From NCBI RefSeq assembly GCF_000813745.1, contig NZ_JWLC01000025.1, forward strand, positions 336,127-400,126: a stretch of 64,000 nucleotides of DNA. The letters are read 5' to 3'. Source of the DNA: Leisingera sp. ANG-M1. GTDB taxonomy: Bacteria > Pseudomonadota > Alphaproteobacteria > Rhodobacterales > Rhodobacteraceae. The first letter of the stretch is position 1. The number at the start of each line of letters is the position of its first letter. Position numbers and translations under genes: made by a program. Below, in pieces: positions 29,510 to 38,059 of this stretch. The notes beneath the pieces were generated by a model. The model was not told the DNA's origin, did no database searches, and was given only the letters and a program-made list of their open reading frames with translations.

Positions 29510-30571
29510 TCAGGCGCGACGGCGGCGTCCGCCGGAACGGCCGCCACGGCCGCGGCCCTCTTCGCCTTCTGCAGCGGGTGCCTTGTTGAATTTGATCCAC
29601 TCGCCGCCGTGCGGGTCGTTGTTGGTCAGCAGGTTGGCCGCACGGATTGCTTCCATCTCCTTGCCGGCCTTCGGTTTGGTGGAGCCCAGTCCGAACATCT
29701 GAACAAATGCCTCGTCTTCCATGCCTTCCGGCAGGATGATGCCGGCGGCTTCGACTTCGGCTTTCTTCTCGGCGATCTTCTTCTGAGTGATCGGTAGAGC
29801 AACCGGGTTCATGATCGCGGAGGTCATGCCGGCAGCCATTGCCATCGGCAGGAAGGCGTTGTTGATGCCATGGCGGTTCGGCAGGCCGAAGGAGATGTTG
29901 GAGGCACCGCAAGTGGTGTTCACGCCCAGTTCCAGGCGCAGCTTGCGAACCAGCTCAAACACCTGCTGGCCGGCGGTTGCCATGGCACCGATCGGCATTA
30001 CCAGCGGGTCAACCACGATGTCATGCGCCGGGATGCCGAAGTCGGCTGCGCGCTCAACGATTTTCTTGGCAACGGCGAAACGCACTTCCGGATCTTCGGA
30101 GATGCCGGTGTCGTCGTTGGAGATCGCCACAACCGGAACGTTGTACTTCTTAACCAGCGGCAGCACCATTTCCAGGCGGTCTTCTTCGCCGGTCACGGAG
30201 TTCAGCAGCGGACGGCCTTCAGCAGCGGCCAGGCCAGCTTCCAGAGCGCCCGGAACCGAGGAGTCGATGCACAGCGGCACATCGGTCAGGCCCTGCACCA
30301 GCTCGACGATCTTGGTCATCAGCGGCGGCTCGGTCTCGTTCGGGTTCGGGTTGGAGTTGTACACCACACCCGCGTTGATATCGAGGATGTTGGCGCCCGC
30401 CATCACCTGAGCCAGCGCGTCTTTCTCAACGGTGGAGAAATCGCCGGCTTCCAGTTCGGCCGCCAGTTTCTTACGGCCGGTCGGGTTGATGCGCTCGCCG
30501 ATCACGCAGAAGGGCTCGTCAAAGCCCAGGATCGCGGTTTTTGTTTTTGATTCTACGACTGTACGGGTCAT
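29510..30571 (-). CDS. Methyltetrahydrofolate:corrinoid methyltransferase (MeTr family)
   Basis: A pterin-binding TIM-barrel protein (353 residues) that moves methyl groups between N5-methyl-THF and a corrinoid protein. Visible elements are CVIGERINPTGRKKL, ANILDINAGV, PLCIDSS, PLLNSVTGEE, VVAISNDDTGI, VVDPLVMPIG and TTCGASNISFGLPNR, as in AcsE/MtvB and the methyl-THF domain of MetH. The C-terminus carries an unusual Arg/Gly-rich tail (GRGRGGRSGGRRRR). It follows the MetF-like gene by 17 bp. No corrinoid-binding protein is present in the window, so its partner is elsewhere. Confidence 0.88.
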   Translation of the reverse strand: MTRTVVESKTKTAILGFDEPFCVIGERINPTGRKKLAAELEAGDFSTVEKDALAQVMAGANILDINAGVVYNSNPNPNETEPPLMTKIVELVQGLTDVPLCIDSSVPGALEAGLAAAEGRPLLNSVTGEEDRLEMVLPLVKKYNVPVVAISNDDTGISEDPEVRFAVAKKIVERAADFGIPAHDIVVDPLVMPIGAMATAGQQVFELVRKLRLELGVNTTCGASNISFGLPNRHGINNAFLPMAMAAGMTSAIMNPVALPITQKKIAEKKAEVEAAGIILPEGMEDEAFVQMFGLGSTKPKAGKEMEAIRAANLLTNNDPHGGEWIKFNKAPAAEGEEGRGRGGRSGGRRRRA

Positions 30572-30588
30572 TTTTGATCCTTAGGGTC

Positions 30589-31515
30589 TCAGGAGTTAAC
30601 CGGCTTGGCGGACTCGCCGCCGTTGTTGATCGCCCAGGTGGCGTTGGTCTTGATGCCGCCCAGCGGGAAGAAGTGGACCTTCTCGATCTGGAAGTCCGGG
30701 TTGGCCGCCTTGTGGGCTGCCAGATCCGCCAGAATCTCGCCCGGCTCATGCGGCAGCAGCAGCTTGGAGACGTCCTTGGCACGCTTCTGCAGCACTTTCA
30801 GCGACGGGCCGACACCACAGGCGATGGCGAATTTGATCATGGTCTGCAGCTTGGCGGGGCCAGCGATGCCGATGTGGACCGGCAGGTTCATGCCGCGCTC
30901 TTTCAGCTCGTTTACCCATTCGATCACCGGCTGGGCTTCGAAGCAGAACTGGGTTGCCAGTGCCATTTCGGCGTCGGTGCGCTTGGAGAACTCCTGCTTC
31001 CAGTCCAGAGCGGAATAGGTGTTGGCACGGCCGCCATTGGGGTCGATGTCCAGGTTCGGCTCGGGGTGGCCGGCCACATGCAAGTTGGTGAAGCCCGCTT
31101 CGTCAAACAGGCCGGTTTCCAAGAGCTGCATCGAGCTATCGAAATCGCCATGCGGCTTGGCAACGCCGCCGGCCAGGATCAGGCCCTGCTTGACGCCTGC
31201 TTCGCCCTGGTACCGGTTGATCCAGTCGCCCAGGGTGGCTTTGTCCTTGATGATCCGCGCCGGGAAGTGCGGCATCACGTCATAGCCTTCGCCGGCGATG
31301 CGCTTGGCGGTGGCGACCATGTCTTCGATCGGAGTGCCTTCGATATGCGCGATGTAAACGCGGGTGCCTGCAGGCAGCAGGTCGCGGAAATCTTCGACCT
31401 TGGCGGCGGTACGCGGCATCACTTCGATGGAATAGCCCTTCAGAAAGGCCTCCATTTCGGGGGTAGCTGCCTGGCCTGCGCCAGAATCGCGTTTCTTAAA
31501 GTTCAGCAAAGCCAT
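30589..31515 (-). CDS. Methylenetetrahydrofolate reductase-like protein
   Basis: A 308-residue TIM-barrel protein of the MetF family, which interconverts methylene-THF and methyl-THF with FAD. It shows SIEVMPRTAAKVEDF near the start, VYIAHIEGTP, MPHFPAR, LILAGGVAKPHGDFDSSMQLLETG and LHVAGHPEPNLD. It differs enough from classical MetF that a dedicated role in methyl-group catabolism together with the downstream MeTr is likely. The ATG after GGGAGGCCGTG was chosen over one 36 bases upstream. Confidence 0.82.
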   Translation of the reverse strand: MALLNFKKRDSGAGQAATPEMEAFLKGYSIEVMPRTAAKVEDFRDLLPAGTRVYIAHIEGTPIEDMVATAKRIAGEGYDVMPHFPARIIKDKATLGDWINRYQGEAGVKQGLILAGGVAKPHGDFDSSMQLLETGLFDEAGFTNLHVAGHPEPNLDIDPNGGRANTYSALDWKQEFSKRTDAEMALATQFCFEAQPVIEWVNELKERGMNLPVHIGIAGPAKLQTMIKFAIACGVGPSLKVLQKRAKDVSKLLLPHEPGEILADLAAHKAANPDFQIEKVHFFPLGGIKTNATWAINNGGESAKPVNS

Positions 31516-31541
31516 CACGGCCTCCCATAGTGGTGTCAGGC

Positions 31542-31838
31542 TCACGCCCATCCGTCGTTTGCGATCAGCGCTTTCAGGCGGTCCTGATCATATTCCGTTT
31601 CCAGGCGGGTTGCCTCGGCTTCAGCGATCTCAGCCGCCTCGCCTTCCGCGGCAAAAGGCTCTGCCTTGCGCCATTCGGCAAGATAGGCGTCGCTGTCCTT
31701 GGCGTTCACCTTCATGGCCGCGCGGTCGATAGCCTGCTCGAACCGTTCTTCGAGCTGGCGCTTGGCTCCGCGGCGACCTTTGCCAACGATGACCTGCGCA
31801 GGAATGTCGCGCCAGTATACGATCGTAACGTCGGGCAT
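31542..31838 (-). CDS. Virulence-factor-like small protein (PF13769 type)
   Basis: A 98-residue protein beginning MPDVTIVYWRDIPAQVIVGKGRRGAKRQLEE, followed by an acidic C-terminal half. This fits the conserved short family labelled virulence factor in alphaproteobacteria, commonly encoded next to MetF-like, MeTr and corrinoid genes. The function is unknown. The start follows AGGAGG with good spacing. It is the first gene of this operon, 26 bp before the MetF-like gene. Confidence 0.75.
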   Translation of the reverse strand: MPDVTIVYWRDIPAQVIVGKGRRGAKRQLEERFEQAIDRAAMKVNAKDSDAYLAEWRKAEPFAAEGEAAEIAEAEATRLETEYDQDRLKALIANDGWA

Positions 31839-32122
31839 GCCTTGATTTCCTCCTAGCCTGGATAGACCACTTTCTAGAGTGGCGGCGCGCGGTAAGTTGG
31901 TCGATTTTCGACAACACGATGGGATTGAGCGACGTTTTGCTGCCGGGACCCTAGCTTTGTCAGGTCGTGAAAGCCACAGGGCGCGCGCGCAAAAATATTC
32001 ATGTGGATTATGAGATATCCGGTAGCGGGCGGAAATTGCTCCACTTCTGCTGCCCGGCGCTTGCGCCGCCGCAGAAGCGCACCTATTGTCATCCTTAACA
32101 CGATAATCGGAGGGCGTGAATC

Positions 32123-33235
32123 ATGGCGCCCAGGCGCTCGAAAGGTGCGGGCGCGTTTCCCAAGGCGGTTGAGACCCCTGCACCGGCCCGTCCCGATCCC
32201 GATGCGCTTTATGCGGCGCTGGATCTGGGTACAAATAGCTGCCGCATGCTGATCGCCCAGCCCAAGGGCAGCGGTTTTCATGTGGTCGACAGTTTCTCCA
32301 AGTCGGTGCAGCTCGGCGCCGGGCTGGAGCGGACCGGACGGCTGTCGCGGTCCTCGATGGCGCGCACCATTCAGGCGCTGCGGATCTGCCAGCAGAAACT
32401 GAAACGCAACAAGGTCAAGCGGATGCGGCTGGTCGCAACCGAGGCCTGCCGCCGTGCCAAGAATGCGCGCGACTTCATCCGCCAAGTGAAACGAGAGACT
32501 GGTCTGACGCTGGAAATTATCCAGCCGGAGGAAGAAGCACGGCTTGCGGTGATCTCCTGCGCGCCGCTGGTGTCCACCAAGACCGCGCAGCTGCTGGTGG
32601 TCGACATCGGCGGCGGGTCGACCGAACTGGTCTGGATCGACATTTCCTCGGTGCCCCGGCGCGACCGGCCCTCGGCGATCATGCGGCTGCACAATGGCTT
32701 TCACCCCGGCGAAAGCCCCTTCCCCGCAGCCAAAGTGGTGGATTGGATTTCGGTGCCTTTGGGTGTCGCTACTTTGCGCGATCAGTTCAACGATGTGGAA
32801 GATGACGCGGCCCGTTTTGCGCTGATGAGCTGGTTCTTCGAGGAAAACCTGGCTGATTTTGCGCCCTACAAGGATGAGCAGACCCGTGCCGGGTTCCAGA
32901 TTGTCGGCACATCCGGAACCGTCACAACGGTGGCCGCTTCCCATCTGGGGCTTAAACGTTATGACCGGACCAAAGTGGATGGTCTCCGGATGACCAGCGA
33001 TCAGATCGATAAAGTGATCCGCGGCTATCTGGAACTAGGCCCCCAGGGGCGGCGCCGCGATCCCCGCATCGGCGAGGACAGGCAAGCGCTGATCATGTCC
33101 GGTTCTGCCATTCTGCAGGCTTTGCTGCGCTGCTGGCCGACCGACCGTCTTTCGGTCGCTGACCGCGGCCTGCGCGAAGGGCTGCTTTATGCGCAAATGA
33201 GCGCGGACGGGGTTCTGGAAGACGGCCCCTTCTAA
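32123..33235 (+). CDS. Ppx/GppA family phosphatase
   Basis: An actin-fold exopolyphosphatase or guanosine-pentaphosphate phosphohydrolase of 370 residues. ATP-grasp-like phosphate loops are visible: AALDLGTNSCRMLIA (phosphate 1), VVDIGGGSTELVW (phosphate 2) and GTSGTVTT (third loop). It lacks the C-terminal HD domain of long GppA proteins. It controls polyphosphate or pppGpp levels; sequence alone does not say which. The start follows GGAGGGC. rlmE follows 72 bp downstream on the same strand. Confidence 0.88.
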   Translation: MAPRRSKGAGAFPKAVETPAPARPDPDALYAALDLGTNSCRMLIAQPKGSGFHVVDSFSKSVQLGAGLERTGRLSRSSMARTIQALRICQQKLKRNKVKRMRLVATEACRRAKNARDFIRQVKRETGLTLEIIQPEEEARLAVISCAPLVSTKTAQLLVVDIGGGSTELVWIDISSVPRRDRPSAIMRLHNGFHPGESPFPAAKVVDWISVPLGVATLRDQFNDVEDDAARFALMSWFFEENLADFAPYKDEQTRAGFQIVGTSGTVTTVAASHLGLKRYDRTKVDGLRMTSDQIDKVIRGYLELGPQGRRRDPRIGEDRQALIMSGSAILQALLRCWPTDRLSVADRGLREGLLYAQMSADGVLEDGPF

Positions 33236-33307
33236 ATGCGTTTAAAATACCCTATGTCCCATGGCTTGGAATTCTGAGGCACCGGGCCCGGCCCGGGAGG
33301 CGGCGAA

Positions 33308-34024
33308 ATGGCAAAGACACCAACTGGCAAAAACACATCCGGACGCGGCCAGCGCGACCTGAAAGTCAAAGTGAAATCCGCCCGCGGGCGCAAGCTCAGC
33401 TCGACCCGCTGGTTGCAGCGGCAGTTGAACGACCCCTATGTGAAGCGCGCCCAGGCCGAAGGCTACCGCGGCCGCGCGGCTTACAAGATCATGGAGCTGG
33501 ACGATAAATTCCGCTTCCTGGTCAACGGTGCGCGGGTTGTCGATCTGGGCTGCGCGCCGGGCGGCTGGGCTCAGGTGGCTGTGAAACGGATCAATTCGCT
33601 TGGCGAAAAGCCGGGCAAAGCCGTTGGCCGGATCATCGGGGTGGACCTGCAGGAAGTTGAACCCTTGGCCGGGGCGGAGTTTCATCAGCTCGACTTCATG
33701 GACGATGGCGCCGACGACAAGGTCAAGGAATGGCTTGGCGGCAAGGCAGATGTTGTCATGTCGGACATGGCGGCTGCCAGTTCGGGTCACAAGCAGACAG
33801 ACCACCTGCGCATCATCTCGTTGTGCGAAACCGCAGCCTATTTTGCCTTTGACGTGCTGGAGGAAGGCGGCACCTTTGTCGCCAAGGTTCTGGCCGGCGG
33901 TGCCGAGGGAGAACTGCAAAAACTGCTGAAGCAGAAGTTCACCAAAGTTTACAACATGAAGCCGCCCTCCTCACGGTCGGACAGCTCCGAAAAATTTGTG
34001 GTCGCTACCGGCTTCCGCGGCTGA
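33308..34024 (+). CDS. rlmE: 23S rRNA (uridine-2'-O)-methyltransferase RlmE
   Basis: FtsJ/RrmJ-type methyltransferase for U2552 in the 23S A-loop, 238 residues. It has the K-D-K-E tetrad: [11 protein letters not shown] (Lys), SDMAA (Asp), FVAKVLAGG (Lys) and the C-terminal SSEKF glutamate. [15 protein letters not shown] is the SAM-binding loop. A basic N-terminal extension of about 40 residues precedes the core, common in alphaproteobacteria. The start follows GGGAGGCGGCGAA. Confidence 0.95.
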   Translation: MAKTPTGKNTSGRGQRDLKVKVKSARGRKLSSTRWLQRQLNDPYVKRAQAEGYRGRAAYKIMELDDKFRFLVNGARVVDLGCAPGGWAQVAVKRINSLGEKPGKAVGRIIGVDLQEVEPLAGAEFHQLDFMDDGADDKVKEWLGGKADVVMSDMAAASSGHKQTDHLRIISLCETAAYFAFDVLEEGGTFVAKVLAGGAEGELQKLLKQKFTKVYNMKPPSSRSDSSEKFVVATGFRG

Positions 34025-34026
34025 TC

Positions 34027-34215
34027 TCAGATCCTGCGGCTGTGCGGGGTTGTCAGAGACCGGGTGGCCAGGTTGCGCAGCAGGATGGCCTCTTCGCCCT
34101 CGCCGTCTGTCAGCCGGGACACCCGCAGCTTCCGGCTGACATGGCTTGCCATTTCCCGCTGGCGCATCAGCTCAAACAGCCGCAAATGACGCAGTTTGTT
34201 TTGCAGTTTCGTCAT
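34027..34215 (-). CDS. Small basic hypothetical protein
   Basis: 62 codons starting MTKLQNKLRHLRLFELMRQ, preceded by AAGGGG at good spacing. It is rich in Arg and Leu with two predicted helices. It converges on rlmE, ending 2 bp from its stop. No family was recognised. The ribosome site and intact frame are the only support; an artefact is possible. Confidence 0.45.
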   Translation of the reverse strand: MTKLQNKLRHLRLFELMRQREMASHVSRKLRVSRLTDGEGEEAILLRNLATRSLTTPHSRRI

Positions 34216-34341
34216 GATGGCCCCTTCTGGTTCCGCTGCTTTTCTGCAAACTAGGAAGGGATTGGGTCCGCAGAACGGCTGAAATGTGGCAAAGCTGCCT
34301 TATTGTTGAAGATTAGGAAACAGTTGCAAAAATACCGGGAG

Positions 34342-35205
34342 TTACTGTTTCCGCCCGTCCGCCATATCTATCAGCGCACCATTGAACTCAGCTCCGAGGA
34401 TCAAAATCGCCGCATTGAGATAGAGAAAGATCATTGCTGCCATGGCGCCAGCCAAGCCGGCATATGTCGCCGAATACTGCGCAAAAGAGCTGACATAAAA
34501 GGCAAAGCCGCTGCCTGCTGCTGCCCAAAGCAGGAGTGTCAGCACAACACCCGGCAGAATCCTCCGGACCCTGTGCACCCGCCCTGGCAGCAACACGTGG
34601 AAAGCGATCACAGCGCCTGCAGGCAGCAGCAGCGCCAGCAGGCCGCTCAGCCCTTGCTCCCATTGGCCGGACAGGCGGCCCAGGGGCAGAATATCCGCAA
34701 GGAACCGCACATAGAGCGGCAACAGCAATTCAAAAACGGCGGCCGCCAGAATGCCGGCACCGCCTAGAATTACCAGCCCAACACAGATTCCGCGGGTTTT
34801 CCAAAACGGGCGGGTGTCGGTGTCGTGGTAGGCCTGCACCATGGCAATCCTGACGGCATCCACGCCGTTTGACGCAAAGTACAAGGCTAGTAGACCGCCC
34901 AATGTGGCCAGCTGCGTGCTGGATGTCTTCAGGACGGCCTCGAGCTCCGCCAGTATTGGCTGGGCAACCGAGTCAGGCCAAGCTCCAAAGACCAGCTCTG
35001 TCAAGCTATCCATTTCCACATCCTGCGACAGAACGCCTGCCACGGTGCCCGCCAGCGCGACCGTGAAAAGGACAAAAGGAAACAGCGCCAGCATCATCGA
35101 CATGGCAATATGGCTGCTCATCACCCAACCGTTCTTCCGGCTGAAGCGGCGGGCAGCAGTGACCAGAGCCGCAGGCCAGCGGCGGAGAGGAGGCAGGATC
35201 GGCAT
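34342..35205 (-). CDS. YihY/virulence factor BrkB-family membrane protein
   Basis: A 287-residue integral membrane protein with about six hydrophobic helices. It begins with a cytoplasmic basic segment, then SSHIAMSMMLALFPFVLF and LYFASNGVDAVRIAMVQAY, a loop typical of the family. It ends with FLYLNAAILILGAEFNGAL. Once named RNase BN, the family is now only known as inner-membrane proteins of uncertain, possibly transport, function. It is divergent from the cardiolipin synthase gene. Confidence 0.88.
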   Translation of the reverse strand: MPILPPLRRWPAALVTAARRFSRKNGWVMSSHIAMSMMLALFPFVLFTVALAGTVAGVLSQDVEMDSLTELVFGAWPDSVAQPILAELEAVLKTSSTQLATLGGLLALYFASNGVDAVRIAMVQAYHDTDTRPFWKTRGICVGLVILGGAGILAAAVFELLLPLYVRFLADILPLGRLSGQWEQGLSGLLALLLPAGAVIAFHVLLPGRVHRVRRILPGVVLTLLLWAAAGSGFAFYVSSFAQYSATYAGLAGAMAAMIFLYLNAAILILGAEFNGALIDMADGRKQ

Positions 35206-35350
35206 GGGCCGAAAGTTCCATAGCTGCCGCCGGAAGGCCAGACACCCAAAGTGGATTTGCCCGTGACGTCACCTGTTGGCAGCACCGCATGTGGAAGAGA
35301 GGCTCGTGGGGTACTAGATTGAAGTAAAGGCAAAATCTCTAGGCCGTGGA

Positions 35351-36760
35351 ATGTTCTGGATTGTTCTTAGCTCCGCCGCGCTGGCAATTACCTGGACGGC
35401 TGCCGGCCTGGCGGCTCTCAGTGCAGCCCGTACCGCGCGCACACCTCAAGGTGCAATTGGCTGGGTTGTGTTCTTGCTGTCAGCTCCAGTCGCCGCCCTG
35501 CCCGCCTATTTGGTGTTTGGTCATCACCGGTTCAAAGGCTACTGGCGCGCCCGCCGGGACGCTCAGCTGGCGGTGACGGCATTCCGCAACAGCACCCGTT
35601 TCGAAGGTGCCGGAACGCTCGCCGTCAATACCGCGCCCTTTGAAGCCATCGCTGGCTTGGCTGTCTGCCGCGGCAATTCCATGACCCTGCTGGTTAACGG
35701 CTCGGAAACTTTCAGCTCCATCTTTCAAGCGATTGAAAACGCCCAGGAGTATATCCTGATCCAGTATTACATCCTGCGTCCGGACGACCTTGGCAAACAG
35801 ATCCAGGCCAGGCTGATTGCCGCCGCTGAGCGGGGTGTGACCGTCTGGTTTATGGTGGACAGCATCGGCAGTCGGCACTTGCCGCTCAGCTACTTCCGGG
35901 CGCTGGAAACCGCCGGTGTTAATACAATAGACCCCGCAGCCCGCAGAGCCCCCTGGCAGCGGCTGCGTATCAATTTCCGCAACCACCGGAAAACGGTCAT
36001 CGTGGATGGCCGCATCGGGTTCACCGGCGGATTGAATGCCGGTGACGAGTATATGGGGCTGAACCCAGCTTTTGGTCCTTGGCGTGACACCCAAGTTCGC
36101 CTGACGGGCCCAGTTGTGCAGCAGTTGCAACTGGCCTTTGCCGAAGACTGGCATTGGCGCACCCTGGAGCCCGTTCTGGAGCTCCTGAACTGGGAGGCAC
36201 AGCCATCGCCGCAGGACCGTCCGGGACTGATTGTTGCCACCGGCCCCGGCGACAACACGGGCAATTGTTCGATGATGTTCTTCTCCGCCATCGCAGCCGC
36301 CAAAGAGCGAATATGGATGGCCTCTCCGTACTTTGTGCCGGATCAGGATGTTTACGCAGCTCTGAAGCACGCGGCTCTCAGCGGGCTGGATGTCCGGCTC
36401 CTGCTTCCCGAGACCATTGACCACTACCTCCCTTGGCTTGCCGGATTTGCGTTTTTTGATGAGCTGCGGGCGGCAGGTGTGAAAATCCTCCGCTACCAGG
36501 GCGGCTTTATGCACCAGAAGTGCTTTGTCATTGATGACACGCTGGCCGGCATTGGCACAGCAAACCTCGACAACCGGTCCTTCCGGCTGAATTTCGAAAC
36601 CATGGCGCTGTTCTTTGACAAGCTGTCAGCGGCCGAGACAGCGGAAATGCTGAGCAGGGATTTCCAACGCGCAACCGAGCTGACGATACCTCTGGACCGC
36701 CAAAAATTGCCGGTTCGCCTGTTTGCCCCGGTGGCTCGGTTGCTGGCACCTGTGCTTTAA
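35351..36760 (+). CDS. cls: Cardiolipin synthase (phospholipase D type)
   Basis: Condenses two phosphatidylglycerols to cardiolipin at the inner membrane. Of 469 residues, two N-terminal hydrophobic helices (about 3-25, 36-56) precede two PLD domains. HKD motifs are NHRKTVIVD (H212, K214, D219) and MHQKCFVIDD (H388, K390, D395). The length matches bacterial ClsA. The ribosome site is weak (GGCCGTGGA). The stop overlaps the end of the opposite-strand channel gene by 4 bp. Confidence 0.93.
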   Translation: MFWIVLSSAALAITWTAAGLAALSAARTARTPQGAIGWVVFLLSAPVAALPAYLVFGHHRFKGYWRARRDAQLAVTAFRNSTRFEGAGTLAVNTAPFEAIAGLAVCRGNSMTLLVNGSETFSSIFQAIENAQEYILIQYYILRPDDLGKQIQARLIAAAERGVTVWFMVDSIGSRHLPLSYFRALETAGVNTIDPAARRAPWQRLRINFRNHRKTVIVDGRIGFTGGLNAGDEYMGLNPAFGPWRDTQVRLTGPVVQQLQLAFAEDWHWRTLEPVLELLNWEAQPSPQDRPGLIVATGPGDNTGNCSMMFFSAIAAAKERIWMASPYFVPDQDVYAALKHAALSGLDVRLLLPETIDHYLPWLAGFAFFDELRAAGVKILRYQGGFMHQKCFVIDDTLAGIGTANLDNRSFRLNFETMALFFDKLSAAETAEMLSRDFQRATELTIPLDRQKLPVRLFAPVARLLAPVL

Positions 36761-37206
36761 GAAATCTCCCGACCTTTTTGATTGTTCCCGGAAAACAAGC
36801 GCCCCATGGCGCTGACCAAAAAAGCAGTGCTGATCCCAAATCCGAACAAGCCGGTCACCGCAGCAAAGGCGGCAAAAATCCGCAGCGCCGGACCCAGCAC
36901 CACGTCGCCGTAGCCAAGGGTGGTATAGGTGGCCAGAGAAAAATAGACCGCTGTGTTCCAATCATCAATTGCCCCGACCAGGACAAAGGCTGCGGACCAG
37001 ATCCACACCTGCGCCGTATGGCCGCCGAGAATGATAAAGATGGCCGCCACCAGGATCAGGCCAAGCTGCCAGGCCCGGTAGGGCTTGGCAAATCCCGCAG
37101 ACAGCTTGTTCAGCACTGACGCGCACCAAACCAGAACAGAGATCTCAAGGATCAGGCAAACGCTCAGGTAAATCGACCCCCACAGCAGCTGGCTCCACAG
37201 TGTCAT
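36757..37206 (-). CDS. Two-TM potassium-channel-like protein
   Basis: A 149-residue membrane protein with hydrophobic helices at about 8-33, 45-62, 67-80 and 107-132. A pore loop carries the K+ selectivity filter TTLGYGD (95-101) before the last helix, the ion-channel (PF07885) pattern. It lacks RCK or cyclic-nucleotide domains, so gating is unknown. The chosen ATG follows GAGGCGGC; a longer upstream frame would run into the ABC gene's promoter region. Confidence 0.85.
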   Translation of the reverse strand: MTLWSQLLWGSIYLSVCLILEISVLVWCASVLNKLSAGFAKPYRAWQLGLILVAAIFIILGGHTAQVWIWSAAFVLVGAIDDWNTAVYFSLATYTTLGYGDVVLGPALRIFAAFAAVTGLFGFGISTAFLVSAMGRLFSGNNQKGREIS

Positions 37207-37372
37207 GCCGCGCCTCGCTTTCTTGTGAACCTCCGGCAACCTATAGCTGCCCTCCGGAAACTCCTTCTGCAATGTGAATTTACATATCCTGCCGCCTCTG
37301 ACGCAGGGTCCTGCAATTGTGACGCACTGGACATCTGCCAACCGCACGTATTCAGTGCCAGAGCAGGAAACG

Positions 37373-38059
37373 ATGACCCTAGCGCCCGGAGGCCGCCGCA
37401 CGATGGTTCTGACAGTCCGCAACGTGACCAAGGCCTATCCCGGCCAAACTCAGGACATCGCGGTGCTTCGCGGAGTGTCTCTGGATTTGGCTGCAGGGCA
37501 AAGCCTGGCTTTGACTGGCGACAGCGGCTCAGGCAAAAGCACGCTGCTGCATCTGGCCGGAGCACTCGACACGTTTGACAGCGGCGAGATCGAAATCTGC
37601 GGCACGCCTCTTTCCGGCCTGAACGACACCCGAAGGGCCGCGTTGCGAAGACGGGATGTATCTCTTGTTTTTCAGCAATTTAACCTAATCCCTTCACTTG
37701 ATATCCAGCAAAATATCTCGTTGCACGCCCGGCTTGGAAACCGGTGGGATGCAGATTGGGGGCGTCATTTATCGGAGCGGCTTGGCTTGGCAAAGCTGCT
37801 TGACCGCTATCCTGAGCAACTCTCTGGCGGCCAGCAGCAACGGGTGGCGATTGCCCGCGCGCTTGCGGTCCGTCCCAAGCTGCTGCTGGCTGACGAACCA
37901 ACCGGAAACCTGGATGAGACAGCCAGTTCAGCGGTTATGGAGCTGATGCTGGCACTCGTCAGTGAAAGCGGCGCAGCCCTGTTCCTTGTGACCCATTCCG
38001 CGGCGATCGCGCAGATGCTGGACAGGCAATTGCATCTCAAGCACGGACAGACAGGATGA
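37373..38059 (+). CDS. ABC transporter ATP-binding protein (LolD/FtsE-like)
   Basis: A 228-residue ATPase of the MacB/LolD subfamily. Walker A is GDSGSGKST (49-57), the signature LSGGQQQR (150-157) and Walker B LLLADEP (170-176). The FQQFNLIPSLD Q-loop region is typical of lipoprotein- or export-type systems. The ATG follows AGGAAACG; a downstream ATG ten codons later is less well placed. Its stop overlaps the permease start by 4 bp (ATGA), so the two are translationally coupled. Confidence 0.92.
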   Translation: MTLAPGGRRTMVLTVRNVTKAYPGQTQDIAVLRGVSLDLAAGQSLALTGDSGSGKSTLLHLAGALDTFDSGEIEICGTPLSGLNDTRRAALRRRDVSLVFQQFNLIPSLDIQQNISLHARLGNRWDADWGRHLSERLGLAKLLDRYPEQLSGGQQQRVAIARALAVRPKLLLADEPTGNLDETASSAVMELMLALVSESGAALFLVTHSAAIAQMLDRQLHLKHGQTG

